Assembly: GCA_041391485.1 (NCBI GenBank)
Contig: JAWKNY010000019.1
Span: 7,050 to 71,049, forward strand
Reading direction: 5' to 3'
DNA from: JACKAF01 sp041391485
GTDB lineage: Bacteria > Bdellovibrionota > FAC87 > UBA2466 > JACKAF01
DNA length: 64,000 bases
Shown: piece by piece, positions 8,939-19,052 of the stretch
Position numbering within the stretch: position 1 is the first letter of the stretch
How the letters are laid out: every line of letters begins with the position of its first letter
The notes under the pieces: generated by a model
What the model was told of the DNA's origin: nothing
What the model saw: only the letters and a program-made list of their open reading frames with translations
Databases searched by the model: none
Program-made: the position numbers and the translations under genes

Positions 8939-9594
8939 CGCCACATATCCTGGTCAAAACGCCGCTTGTGTTTGGAAAGCGATCGCTTGTTTTTTATCCA
9001 ATGGAAAAGGTACGGTCCAAAAAATATTAGGTAAGGAAGCAGTACAATAAGCAAAAAGATCTTCGTGTAGATGCCGCCGACGACAAATTGAAAAAGCAAC
9101 AGAGCCCCGGCAAACAAGGCCAGCCATTTGGCACGGACTGGGACCACGAAGAATAAATAGAACGTCACATCAGGAAAAAGAGTACCAAAGGCCAGGCTCA
9201 CGTTTTCCAGTACGTGGTACCAGATGGAGATCGGCTGACCCACTGCAAAAGCCCCCGCCATCGCCATCAGATAGGAAAAGCCAACAAAAATGGTGAGCGG
9301 TCCCGGTCCCCAATGTGACTCCAGACTGCCCATCACGTAGTAGACATACAAAACGTAGAAAAAGAGAAACAGCGGGTTGTTGAGGCCCGTTGGAAACGCA
9401 AATAGACGCCACCATTCTCCCTGAGAAACCAGATAGGGATCGAAAGTGAACTGCTCGAGCTGCGCGTTCATTCCCATGCGGGCGAGAAACGCCAGAACCG
9501 CCAAGCCCGCCACGAGCATCCCTAGATTGGGAATTCCCAGGAAATCCAATTTCTGGACGATCTTGCGCAGGTATTTTGGAAAAATGTCATCCAT
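8935..9594 (-). CDS. Rhomboid-like membrane protein, probably catalytically inactive
   Basis: 219 residues with about six membrane segments. The WWRLFAFP motif matches the L1 loop WR signature of the rhomboid/derlin superfamily. The serine protease GxSG motif is not present at the expected helix, where the sequence reads ENVSLAFGTLFPD, and no later membrane His is visible. It therefore looks like a pseudoprotease of the derlin/iRhom kind. The stop overlaps the ogt start. Role unknown. Confidence 0.75.
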   Translation of the reverse strand: MDDIFPKYLRKIVQKLDFLGIPNLGMLVAGLAVLAFLARMGMNAQLEQFTFDPYLVSQGEWWRLFAFPTGLNNPLFLFFYVLYVYYVMGSLESHWGPGPLTIFVGFSYLMAMAGAFAVGQPISIWYHVLENVSLAFGTLFPDVTFYLFFVVPVRAKWLALFAGALLLFQFVVGGIYTKIFLLIVLLPYLIFFGPYLFHWIKNKRSLSKHKRRFDQDMWR

Positions 9595-9603
9595 GCTGTT
9601 GCT

Positions 9604-10188
9604 CTATGCTGAACCGCACAATCCCAAAAAATATTGGTGAACGGCGGAGGATTCAGTCAATTCAGGATGGAACGTGGAAATCAGGTGTTTCCCTTCGCGC
9701 GCCATCACCACTTCATCGTTATAGGATAACAGCGGCACCACCTTAGGTCCCACATTCTTTATGCGCGGGGCACGAATAAAAACGCCTTCAACGCCTTCGT
9801 CTTTCCATCCCGGAAGAGGCGCGAGCGGACTCACAAAACTCTGAAGCTGACGTCCAAAGGCATTTCTCTCGACGGTAGCATCAAAAATATTGAGCGAACG
9901 TTGGGCGGGGTGTAGCACCTCAGACGCCATCAAAATAGCTCCCGCGCAAATGCCCCACAAAGGCTTTTCACGCGAGAACTCCAGAAGCGGCTCCCACAAG
10001 TGATTCATCTCAATCAAATGTAGGAAAGCGGTGCTCTCTCCACCCGGAACGATGAGCCCATCCACCGAACGCAGGGCATACGGCGTCAAAACCTCCACGG
10101 GCTCGACGCCGAGCTCACTCAGCTTTTCCACGTGCGGAACGACCGCACCTTGCAGAGCAAGAATCCCAATGCGTTTTTTCTCTACCAC
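9604..10188 (-). CDS. pdxT: Pyridoxal 5'-phosphate synthase glutaminase subunit
   Basis: 194 residues from a GTG at 10188 that overlaps the pdxS stop. It is a class I glutamine amidotransferase with GGEST near the oxyanion site, the nucleophile Cys in WGICAGAI and the His/Glu pair in FHPELTE. It releases ammonia from glutamine and channels it to PdxS in the 12+12 PLP synthase complex. The overlap with pdxS indicates coupled translation. Confidence 0.96.
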   Translation of the reverse strand: MVEKKRIGILALQGAVVPHVEKLSELGVEPVEVLTPYALRSVDGLIVPGGESTAFLHLIEMNHLWEPLLEFSREKPLWGICAGAILMASEVLHPAQRSLNIFDATVERNAFGRQLQSFVSPLAPLPGWKDEGVEGVFIRAPRIKNVGPKVVPLLSYNDEVVMAREGKHLISTFHPELTESSAVHQYFLGLCGSA

Positions 10189-11057
10189 CCGCGATCCTGA
10201 AGACGTTCTTCGGGAGCGAGCTGGTGGATATCAAGCCCTTTCATGGGTTCGCCCAGACCGCGCGAACACTTGGCCAGCACGGCCGGGTCCTTGTAGTTGG
10301 TTACCGCTTCCACAATCGCGCGAGCGCGAGGGGCGGGATCCTCGGACTTGAAGATGCCCGAACCCACAAAAACCGCCTCAGCACCCAGCTGGCGGACCAG
10401 AGCCGCATCGGCAGGAGTCGAAACCCCGCCCGCAGCGAAATTGGGAACCGGGAGCTTGCCGTGCTTGGAAACCCAGCGGATGAGTTCCAGCGGGGCACCC
10501 GTCTCTTTGGCCTCGTGCACGAGTTCTTCTTCCCCGAGCAAGGTCAGACGGCGCATCTGGGAATGCATCGCCCGCAAGTGCCGAACGGCTTCGACGATGT
10601 TTCCAGAGCCGGCTTCCCCCTTGGTTCGGATCATGGCCGCCCCTTCGGCAATCCGCCGGAGCGCTTCCCCTAAATTGCGGGCCCCACACACAAAGGGGAC
10701 CTTAAACTTAAACTTATCGATGTGGTGCTCTTCGTCCGCAGGGGTGAGCACTTCGCTCTCATCGACGTAGTCCACTCCCAGGGCCTCCAGAATCTGGGCC
10801 TCCACGAAATGGCCGATGCGCGCTTTCGCCATCACTGGGATGGACACCGAGTCCATGATCTCCAAAATCATCTGGGGGTCCGACATGCGGGCCACCCCGC
10901 CCTGCTTTCGGATATCTGCGGGCACGCGTTCCAGCGCCATCACCGCTACGGCGCCAGCCTGTTCCGCAATCTTGGCCTGCTCCGCATTCACCACATCCAT
11001 TATCACTCCGCCCTTTAGCATCTCCGCCAGGCCAGTTTTTAGTCTCATTTCACTCAT
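10182..11057 (-). CDS. pdxS: Pyridoxal 5'-phosphate synthase, synthase subunit
   Basis: 291 residues, the standard length. PdxS condenses ribose 5-phosphate, glyceraldehyde 3-phosphate and ammonia to PLP. The highly conserved blocks GGVIMDVVNAEQAKIAE, MAKARIGHFVEAQILE and MIRTKGEAGSGN hold the two catalytic lysines. GGAGG about 6 nt upstream of the ATG gives a clear ribosome site. It is divergent from pyrB. This is the DXP-independent vitamin B6 route. Confidence 0.97.
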   Translation of the reverse strand: MSEMRLKTGLAEMLKGGVIMDVVNAEQAKIAEQAGAVAVMALERVPADIRKQGGVARMSDPQMILEIMDSVSIPVMAKARIGHFVEAQILEALGVDYVDESEVLTPADEEHHIDKFKFKVPFVCGARNLGEALRRIAEGAAMIRTKGEAGSGNIVEAVRHLRAMHSQMRRLTLLGEEELVHEAKETGAPLELIRWVSKHGKLPVPNFAAGGVSTPADAALVRQLGAEAVFVGSGIFKSEDPAPRARAIVEAVTNYKDPAVLAKCSRGLGEPMKGLDIHQLAPEERLQDRGW

Positions 11058-11204
11058 TTATATGCCTCCAAAATCGCATAACCGGCTGTATTTACCGCAC
11101 CTTTTGACACAAATCAAACCGCCCCTGGAGGCTTGATTTCTCCAGTCATTTCAATTAGAACAACTGGAACCTTTTTGGGCCCTTCAAAGCCTTTGTTAAA
11201 CCTT

Positions 11205-12167
11205 ATGGATGTGACCGCTCGCAATGTTCTTGGAATCAAGTCAATCCTCGGGACAGAACTTTTAAAAAAGCACCACATTGAGCAAATATTGGATTGCGCC
11301 TTTTATTTCAAGGCAATCCGCAACCGAAAAGCGCAATTTCCTAAGAGCCTTTCGGGCAAAAATGCCGTGATGCTGTTCTTCGAACCGAGTACACGCACCC
11401 GCAGCTCTTTTGCGCTGGCCGCCAAAAATCTGGGCGGCAATACGGTCGTGCTGACCAAAGAGGCAAGTTCCACCGGCAAGGGAGAGACGCTGGTCGACAC
11501 GGCCCGCACCATCGAGGCCATGCAGCCTGACATTCTGGTGCTGCGCCACCCATCTGCAGGCTCGCCCCACCACATCGATAGGGCGCTTGGCATCCCCGTC
11601 GTGAATGCGGGGGACGGTTTCCATGAGCACCCAACCCAAGCTTTGCTCGATCTCATGACGCTCAAGGAGTTCAAAGGCGATTTTTCAGGCATGCGTGTCC
11701 TTATTGTAGGGGATATCGCGCACAGCCGTGTGGCCCGCTCTGATATCTATGCGCTGCAAACCATGGGAGCCAAAGTCAGCGTCTGCGGCCCTCCTACGCT
11801 CCTGCCGCCGCAGATCGAGGCCCTGGGTGTGACGGCCTACACCGATTTGAAGAAAGCCGTCAGAGACCAGGACGTCGTTATGGTTTTGCGTATCCAGCTT
11901 GAGCGGCTAAACCCCGCTCAAAACCCAAGCGGCGGGGAATACGCTCGCTTTTACGGGGTTTCGACCGAAACCCTCAAGCACTGCAAGCCGGATGTACTCA
12001 TCATGCACCCGGGCCCGGTCAATCGCGGCGTGGAACTTTCGCCCGATGTCGTCGATGGCCCGCGTTCGGTCATCCTGAACCAGGTCGGCAATGGGGTTTT
12101 TGTTCGAATGGCTATCTTCCATCTACTCACCGGTGGCGAGGCAGTGCACGAGGGGACGATGGTATGA
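11205..12167 (+). CDS. pyrB: Aspartate carbamoyltransferase catalytic subunit
   Basis: 320 residues from the ATG at 11205; an in-frame TTG at 11133 would add 24 unlikely residues. The carbamoyl-phosphate site FFEPSTRTRSSF, the HPTQALLDL motif and the late MHPGPVNRGVEL motif are all present. It commits carbamoyl phosphate and aspartate to pyrimidine synthesis. It is the first gene of a tight pyr operon and its stop overlaps pyrC as ATGA. No pyrI regulatory chain is present. Confidence 0.96.
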   Translation: MDVTARNVLGIKSILGTELLKKHHIEQILDCAFYFKAIRNRKAQFPKSLSGKNAVMLFFEPSTRTRSSFALAAKNLGGNTVVLTKEASSTGKGETLVDTARTIEAMQPDILVLRHPSAGSPHHIDRALGIPVVNAGDGFHEHPTQALLDLMTLKEFKGDFSGMRVLIVGDIAHSRVARSDIYALQTMGAKVSVCGPPTLLPPQIEALGVTAYTDLKKAVRDQDVVMVLRIQLERLNPAQNPSGGEYARFYGVSTETLKHCKPDVLIMHPGPVNRGVELSPDVVDGPRSVILNQVGNGVFVRMAIFHLLTGGEAVHEGTMV

Positions 12168-13458
12168 GCGACCTTCTGATAAAAAATGGAAGAGTGGTGG
12201 ATCCCAGTCAGGAGCTGGATGCCACGGTCGATGTTTTGATTTTGGACGGTAAAGTCAGCGCGCTGAAAAGCGGTATCGATGCGAGCGCTCACCCCGGAAT
12301 CCGAGTCGTGGACGCCGCGGGTTGCGTGGTCACTCCCGGTTGGGTCGATATGCACACGCATCTGCGTGATCCGGGCTTCTCGCACAAAGAAACGATCCAA
12401 AGCGGGGCGATGGCGGCAGCCGCTGGCGGGTTTACCTCCATTGCCTGCATGGCCAACACCAAGCCGGTAAACGACAACCCCTTCGTGACGAGCTACATCT
12501 ACCAGAAAGCAAGCAGCTGCGATGTGAATGTCTACGCGATTGGTGCCATCACCAAGGGACTCGAAGGCAAGCAGCTCGCCGAAATCGGTTCGATGTTTGA
12601 GGCGGGTATCGTGGGCATCTCCGATGACGGCGCTACGGTCCAGGATTCCTACATCATGCGCAAGGCTTTGGACTACTCCCGAAAGTTTGATCTAGTCGTT
12701 ATCTCGCACGCGGAATGCACCTGCTTGAAAGGGCTCGGCGTCATGAACGAAGGCGTGAACTCCACTCGCTTTGGTCTGCGCGGAAATCCCAAAGCAGCGG
12801 AAGAGGTGATTGTCGCCCGCGATATTTTGCTCGCCGAGCTTACCGGCGCCAGACTTCACATTGCCCACGTCAGCACCGCAGGGAGTGTGCGTTTACTGCG
12901 AGAGGCAAAAGCCAAAGGGATTAAGGTCACCGGAGAAGCCACGCCGCATCACCTAATTTTGACGGACGATGCAGTCGGAAACTATGATACCAACACTAAA
13001 GTGGCACCGCCGCTCAGAGAGCAAGTGGATGTGGACGCCTTGATCGAGGGAGTCAAGGACGGCACGATCGACGCCTTGGCAACGGATCACGCGCCCCATT
13101 CAGTTACGGAAAAGAAGTTGAATACGATCACGCTGCGTTCGGGATGGTAGGACTGGAAATCGCCCTTCCGTTTTACTTTCGCCTGCACCATGAAAAGGGC
13201 ATCCCGCTTAGCAGGATCGTTGAAGCCATGACCATCGCACCGGCAAAGATTTTAGGTATTCCCAAAGGGAGTTTGAAACCCGGGTCCGACGGAGACGTCT
13301 CCATCTTTGATCCCAAGGCCGAATACCGCATCGACAAAACGACTTTCAAATCAAAAAGCCGAAATACCCCGTTTGATGGGTACGAGGTTCAGGGAAAAGT
13401 CCGCTTCACCGTTACGGGCGGTAAAGTGATCTACAACGCATCGGAGGAAGCACGATGA
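12164..13458 (+). CDS. pyrC: Dihydroorotase, interrupted by one frameshift
   Basis: Class I dihydroorotase of about 430 residues when two frames are joined. The first part (to the TAG at 13150) has the metal motif DMHTHLRDPG, the SHAE and HIAHVSTAG histidines, and the catalytic ATDHAPHS. Immediately after TEKK the frame is lost. The expected E-Y-D-H-A-A-F-G-M-VGLE continues one frame over, as if one base were missing at 13111-13121, then runs to 13458. pyrC is essential for de novo pyrimidine synthesis and the rest is well conserved, so a consensus error is more likely than a mutation. It sits between pyrB and carA with ATGA overlaps at both ends. Confidence 0.9.
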
Positions 13459-14564
13459 GCCGTTGGCCGTCTGCACTATATCTAGAGAATGGGCACCTTT
13501 TTACAGGTGTGGGTTTTGGCGCCAAGCAGTCGCGAGGCGGCGAAGTCGTCTTCAACACGGGGATGTCCGGTTACCAGGAAATCTTCACCGATCCTTCTTA
13601 TAGCAATCAGATAGTCACGATGACTTACCCGCACATCGGCAACACGGGTGTGAATCGCGAAGACACCGAGTCCGCATCGCTCTTTTTGAGCGGGGTGGTG
13701 GTACGCGACTACATCGAAGAGCCGTCCAACTGGCGCGCTCACGAAAGCTTGCACAAATATTTAGAAAAAGCCGGCGTACCGGGAATCACCGACGTCGACA
13801 CTCGAGAGATTACCATCCGCTTACGCGCCGAGGGTGCCCAACGTGGCGTCATCCTCTCCACTGAAGGTTTATTCAAAGACGCGGTGATTGAGAAAGCCAA
13901 AGGCCTTTTGCAGGAAGTCCCGTCGATGGAAGGTCTGGAACTGGTCTCATCGGTAAGCTGCAAGTCGGCGTACGAGTTTGAGGCTTCCTCAAACCCTGGA
14001 AAGACCATGCTCGTTTATGACTTCGGCGTGAAAACCAATATCTTGCGCCACCTGAAGCGTCGCGGTTACCGCGTGGTCGTGGTCCCGTACAATACGACGG
14101 CAGAAGAAGTCTCGGCCCGCAAACCGGATGCGATTTTGCTCTCTAACGGACCCGGCGACCCATCTCAGGTCAGTGAGCAGGTTTTGCAAAGCTTGCGCAC
14201 ACTCATCGGCAAGTACCCGATTTTTGCGATCTGCATGGGCCATCAGCTACTCTCGCGTGCTTTGGGCATGAGCACTTATAAGCTCAAGTTTGGCCACCAT
14301 GGCATCAATCACCCGGTACAGGACCTTCGCACTGGACGTATCCTGGTGACCTCCCAAAACCACGGATTCGCGATTCCAGTGGAGGAAATCGAGGGCCACA
14401 AAGATTTGGAACTGACTCACATGAGTCTGAACGACAAGACCGTAGAGGGCTTCGCCTCCGAGGGTCTTAAGTTGCAGAGCATTCAGTTTCACCCGGAGGC
14501 CGGGCCAGGGCCGAGCGATGCCTCGTACCTTTTTGACAACTTCTCGGAGCGTTACCTTCAATGA
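13455..14564 (+). CDS. carA: Carbamoyl-phosphate synthase small (glutaminase) subunit
   Basis: 369 residues. The N-terminal domain begins with the typical ALYLENGHLFTGVGFG and the class I amidotransferase domain follows, with LSNGPGDP, the nucleophile in FAICMGHQLL and the late FHPEAGPGP. It hydrolyses glutamine and tunnels ammonia to CarB. ATGA overlaps join it to pyrC before and to the unknown gene after, so it is strictly part of the pyr operon. Confidence 0.97.
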   Translation: MSRWPSALYLENGHLFTGVGFGAKQSRGGEVVFNTGMSGYQEIFTDPSYSNQIVTMTYPHIGNTGVNREDTESASLFLSGVVVRDYIEEPSNWRAHESLHKYLEKAGVPGITDVDTREITIRLRAEGAQRGVILSTEGLFKDAVIEKAKGLLQEVPSMEGLELVSSVSCKSAYEFEASSNPGKTMLVYDFGVKTNILRHLKRRGYRVVVVPYNTTAEEVSARKPDAILLSNGPGDPSQVSEQVLQSLRTLIGKYPIFAICMGHQLLSRALGMSTYKLKFGHHGINHPVQDLRTGRILVTSQNHGFAIPVEEIEGHKDLELTHMSLNDKTVEGFASEGLKLQSIQFHPEAGPGPSDASYLFDNFSERYLQ

Positions 14565-15226
14565 GTGAAGCATTGAAAAACCAGGCTGACAGCGGCGCCC
14601 CCGACTTTGAACGTTTGGTTCAGAGAATTATTGAGAGCGTCGATAAACCCAAGCTTGCAGAGATGCGACGGGACTTCCACACCCGTCTGCGCATTACTCT
14701 GAATCAACCCGACAACACCGGACTCATCGAAGATCTGTGGGATTACTTTTATGACTGGTGTTTCTTCGAGCACAACCTGCCCGAGACCATTGAAACTCTG
14801 AGTGGAGAAGAAGCGGGTGTTTGGAAACACGTAAAAGTCGCCAACCAGCGTGGGCTTTACTCCGTACAAAAAACACCGGACACAGAACTCAAGCTTAAAG
14901 AGCTTTATACGGGTGAGATTTTCTGGGTAAAGAACCTGAAGGGTGCTGAGCAAGTGGCTTTCTCCAAAGGCGACTTTCTCGAAGCCCGCTTGGTGGGAGA
15001 TCCTGAGGCAAGCAAGAAGCAGAAGTACCTCTTTTTGCGTAAGCCCTCGTACCACCCGGCGGAAGTCCACCCTTACATCAAGACAAAGATTAAGACCTTC
15101 AAGAGGAACAAAGATTTTTCCACCTACCAAAACTGGCTGTGGCTTTTGGTGGGGATGTACTTAAAACACAGGCTCTATTCGCATCTTCCGATAGAGAAGA
15201 TCTATGACGATAACAGTAGGATATAA
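14561..15226 (+). CDS. Conserved-looking protein of unknown function between carA and carB
   Basis: 221 residues, ATGA-coupled to carA and 6 nt before carB. It has no signal peptide or membrane helix. It is rich in charged and aromatic residues, with an acidic, Trp/Phe-rich middle (LIEDLWDYFYDWCFFEHNLP) and a basic C-terminal third (KTKIKTFKRNKDFSTYQNW). I recognise no family. Its position inside the carAB pair suggests that it is made in step with carbamoyl-phosphate synthase, but no interaction can be claimed from sequence. Confidence 0.82.
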   Translation: MSEALKNQADSGAPDFERLVQRIIESVDKPKLAEMRRDFHTRLRITLNQPDNTGLIEDLWDYFYDWCFFEHNLPETIETLSGEEAGVWKHVKVANQRGLYSVQKTPDTELKLKELYTGEIFWVKNLKGAEQVAFSKGDFLEARLVGDPEASKKQKYLFLRKPSYHPAEVHPYIKTKIKTFKRNKDFSTYQNWLWLLVGMYLKHRLYSHLPIEKIYDDNSRI

Positions 15227-15232
15227 GAGGCT

Positions 15233-18200
15233 ATGCCCAAACGGACTGACATAAAGCGAATCCTTATCATTGGCTCCGGACCCATCGTGATTGGTCAAGC
15301 TTGCGAGTTTGACTACTCAGGAACACAGGCTTGCAAAACCCTGAAGGAAGAAGGTTTTGAAGTCATCCTGGTGAATAGCAACCCGGCGACCATCATGACC
15401 GATCCAGACTTTGCGGATCGCACCTACGTCGAGCCACTCACGGTAGAGTACCTGGAAGACATCATTCGCAGAGAACGTCCCGATGCTCTTTTGCCGACGA
15501 TGGGCGGTCAAACGGCCTTAAACCTGGCGATGAATCTAGGGAAAAAAGGCATTCTCGATAAATACAACGTGGAGCTCATCGGTGCGAACCAACGTGCGAT
15601 CGAGACCGCTGAAGACCGCGAACTCTTCAAGAAAGTCTTGGACAAGCTTGGCATCAACTACGCCCGCAGCGGCAACGCCCGCACGATCTCGCAGGCCATT
15701 CAGGTCAGTGAGCAGCTCGGGTTCCCTTGTGTCATCCGCCCTTCCTTTACTCTCGGCGGTACCGGAGCGAGTGTCGCCTACAATATTGAGGAATTCACGG
15801 CTGAGGTCGCGCGCGGTATTGAGGCCAGCCCCATCAACGATGTCCTCGTGGAAGAATCGGTTTTAGGGTGGAAGGAATATGAACTGGAAGTCATGCGCGA
15901 CGCCAAAGACAACGTCGTCATCGTCTGCTCCATCGAAAATCTGGATCCAATGGGCGTGCACACCGGAGACAGCGTAACCGTTGCTCCGGCGCAGACGCTT
16001 ACCGATGTGGAATACCAGGCGATGCGCGACATGGCGCTCGCTATTATTCGTGAAGTCGGTGTTGATACCGGTGGTTCCAACATCCAGTTCGCGGTTGAGC
16101 CTAAAACGGGCCGCGTGGTGGCTATTGAAATGAACCCCCGCGTGTCGCGCAGCTCCGCCTTGGCTTCCAAAGCTACCGGTTTTCCCATCGCCAAGATCGC
16201 GACCAAACTCGCGGTAGGCTACTCGCTCGATGAGATTCCTAACGACATCACGAAAATGACCCCGTCCTGCTTCGAGCCGAGTATTGACTACGTGGTGACC
16301 AAGATCCCGCGCTTTGCTTTTGAAAAATTTCCGCGATCCGATTCCCGGCTATCCCCTCAGATGCGATCCGTGGGCGAAGTCATGGCTTTTGGACGAACCT
16401 TTAGAGAGTCCTTGCAGAAGGCTTTGAGATCCCTGGAAACCAATCTCTGGGGCCTCAACCCGTTGAAAGAACGGCGCAAGCTGCGCTCCGGTGAAGCGTG
16501 GGTAGAGGGTGTGAGAAATTATCTCAAGAATCCCAAACCCGATCGCCTCCTGTGGATGGCCCAGGCGATGCGCGAAGGGGTCGATGCAGAGGAAATTTCG
16601 AGAATCACCAAGGTCGATCCTTGGTTTGTGCGCCAGATGGCGGCTCTTATCGAAACCGAGCGCGAGATTGCAACGTGGGAAGGAAGACTTTCGGACGTCC
16701 CCAAAGAGACCTTGTACCGCTGGAAGCGGGAAGGTTTTTCTGATGCCGCTATTGCACGGTTTATCCAAAGCTCTGAGGTACAAGTGCGGGCCAAGCGCCA
16801 GCACGCCGGCGTGAAGCCTGTTTATAAGATGGTAGATACCTGCGGGGCGGAGTTCGAGTCCTGCACACCGTATTTCTACTCCACCTACGAGCAGTACGGC
16901 GATCCCAACCCCACGAGCGGCAAGAAAAAGATCGTCATTCTGGGTGGCGGTCCTAACCGCATCGGGCAAGGCATCGAATTCGATTATTGCTGTGTACAAG
17001 CTTCCAAGGCCATCCGCGAGGAAGGCTACGAAAGCATCATGGTCAACTGCAACCCCGAGACCGTCAGCACCGACTACGACATCAGTGACAAGCTCTTCTT
17101 TGAACCTTTGTTTTTGGAAGACATCATCAATGTCCTGGATACGGAGAAGCCCGACGGTATCGTCGTACACTTCGGCGGCCAGACCCCTTTGAATTTGTCC
17201 AAACACCTGCATAAGCTTAATTACCCCATCATGGGTACGCCGAGTGAGGCCATTGAAGTGGCCGAGGATCGCGACAAGTTCCGAGCCCTCTGCCACCGGT
17301 TGGATTTGCGCCAGCCGGAAAGCAGCACCGTATCGGATAGAAAACACGCTGTAGCCGCGGCCGAGAAATTGGGCTTCCCGCTGCTGGTTCGTCCCTCCTA
17401 CGTGCTGGGTGGACGCGGCATGGAAATCATTTACAACAGCCGTGATTTTCAGCGCTGGATTCTCAAAGGCATCGAGATCACGCCCGAAGCCCCTCTACTC
17501 ATTGATCGCTTCTTGAAAAACGCGATCGAAGTGGATGTCGACGGTATCTGGGACGGCGAGCAGCTCTTGATCTGCGGCATCCTCGAGCAGATTCATGAAG
17601 CGGGTGTGCACTCGGGAGATTCCTCGTGCACCTTGCCTCCGATTTCGTTAAGCGATGAGATTCAAGAAGAGCTGGTACGACAAACGGGACTTCTGCCAAG
17701 GAACTCAAAGTTCTCGGACTCATCAATATTCAGTTCGCGATTGAAAACGGAAAGATCTACATTCTTGAAGTTAACCCGCGGGCTTCCCGTACGGTGCCTT
17801 TCTCCAGCAAGGCGCGCGGCATTCCCTTCTCGCAGATTGCGATGAAGGTGATGATGGGCAAAAAGCTTAAAGACATGAACGTGCCGGAAGATCTGACGAT
17901 GGATCGGGTTTACGTGAAGGAATCCGTGTTCCCCTTCCAGAAGTTTCCCCGAACGGACATCATCCTCGGACCCGAGATGCGGTCCACCGGCGAAGTGATG
18001 GGAGGCGGCGCCACCTTCGGAGAAGCTTTCGCAAAGGCAATGCTCAGCTCTGGATTCCGCTTACCCCAAGAAGGGCGCGTTTTCCTGAGCGTGCGGGATG
18101 CGGACAAAAAAGCTTTGGCACCCATCGCGGTAGAACTGCACGACTTGGGTTTCACACTTTGCGGAACACGCGGCACGGCTGCCTACCTCGAAGATCACGG

Positions 18201-18504
18201 ACTGAACATCGAGATCGTGAACAAGGTAGACGAGGGCCGACCGCACGTAGTCGACATGATCAAGAATGGAGACATCCAGCTGGTCATCAATACCTCCACC
18301 TTGGGCATCCACGAAGTCGGTGCGGCCTACGAATTGCGAAGAAATACTCTCATGCGCAATCTGTGCTATTTCACCACCATCCCTGCGGCCCGCGCTGGAG
18401 CCCGGGCGATCGCGCAAATGCGCAAAACTCCGGTCTCCACGTTGTGTTTGCAGGAGCGAAAAAAGCAAAAACCCGCTAAAACGACGCCCTCTTTGATGCT
18501 GTAA
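15233..18504 (+). CDS. carB: Carbamoyl-phosphate synthase large subunit, interrupted by one frameshift
   Basis: About 1090 residues when joined, the normal size. The N-terminal half has IIGSGPIVIGQACEFDYSG and the GGTGAS ATP-grasp loop. The second half has ILGGGPNRIGQGIEFDY and GGRGMEI, and the MGS-like allosteric domain ends the protein. The first frame runs to 17845 but turns to nonsense after EELVRQT. The true sequence (AKELKVLGLINIQFAIENG) continues in another frame from about 17686, which fits one G missing from a G run (17686-17688). The last part reads on to 18504. AGAGG precedes the ATG. Confidence 0.93.
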
Positions 18505-18539
18505 AGGGTGCGGCCGAATCGCCATTGTTGTTTTACACG

Positions 18540-18556
18540 TACCCTGAACTAGGGTA
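18540..18556. promoter_or_regulatory. Small inverted repeat upstream of greA
   Basis: TACCCT (18540-18545) and AGGGTA (18551-18556) form a perfect 6-bp inverted repeat with a 5-nt spacer, 23 nt before the greA start. It could be an operator or a short 5' hairpin. I see no well-formed promoter around it. Confidence 0.35.
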
Positions 18557-18578
18557 AGGACAAGGAATAGGAGAAGTA

Positions 18579-19052
18579 ATGGAATCCTTTCCCATGACAC
18601 GATCCGGGCGGGACAAGCTCGAAGCAGAACTCAAAAAATTGAAGTCCAACGACCGTCCCAATGTCATCAAGGAAATCGCTACGGCCCGTGCCCACGGAGA
18701 TCTTTCCGAGAATGCGGAATACGATGCCGCTAAGGAAAAGCAGGCCTTCATTGAAGGCCGTATCCAGGAGATTGAGGACAAGCTTGCTCGCGCGGAGGTC
18801 ATTGACCCCACGGAGATCCAGAGCGATCAGATCAAGTTTGGCGCCACTGTGGAGCTTATGGATCTGGAGTCCGAAGAGCAAAAAACCTATCAGCTAGTCG
18901 GGCAGGAAGAAGCGGACGTCAAAGAAGGGCGTCTCTCCATTCAATCCCCGATCGCGAAAGCCCTTTTGAACAAGAAAGTCGGAGATGAGGTCACGGTAAA
19001 AGTCCCCAAGGGTGAAGTGGAGTACGAAATCCTTTCCATCCGGTATGAGTGA
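18579..19052 (+). CDS. greA: Transcription elongation factor GreA
   Basis: 157 residues, the usual length. The N-terminal coiled coil carries the acidic tip DLSENAEYDAA that reaches into the RNA polymerase secondary channel and stimulates transcript cleavage. The C-terminal FKBP-like domain ends in VGDEVTVKVPKGEVEYEIL. A GGAG ribosome site precedes the ATG. Its stop overlaps the recG start by 8 nt. Confidence 0.97.
   Translation: MESFPMTRSGRDKLEAELKKLKSNDRPNVIKEIATARAHGDLSENAEYDAAKEKQAFIEGRIQEIEDKLARAEVIDPTEIQSDQIKFGATVELMDLESEEQKTYQLVGQEEADVKEGRLSIQSPIAKALLNKKVGDEVTVKVPKGEVEYEILSIRYE

Noticed and set aside
11133..11204. Longer pyrB start at TTG 11133
   Set aside because: The extra 24 residues are not PyrB-like and the ATG at 11205 gives the usual family length.
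16845..16870. tRNA T-loop-like sequence (GAGTTCGAGTCC)
   Set aside because: It lies inside the conserved carB frame, and no acceptor, D or anticodon stems surround it.
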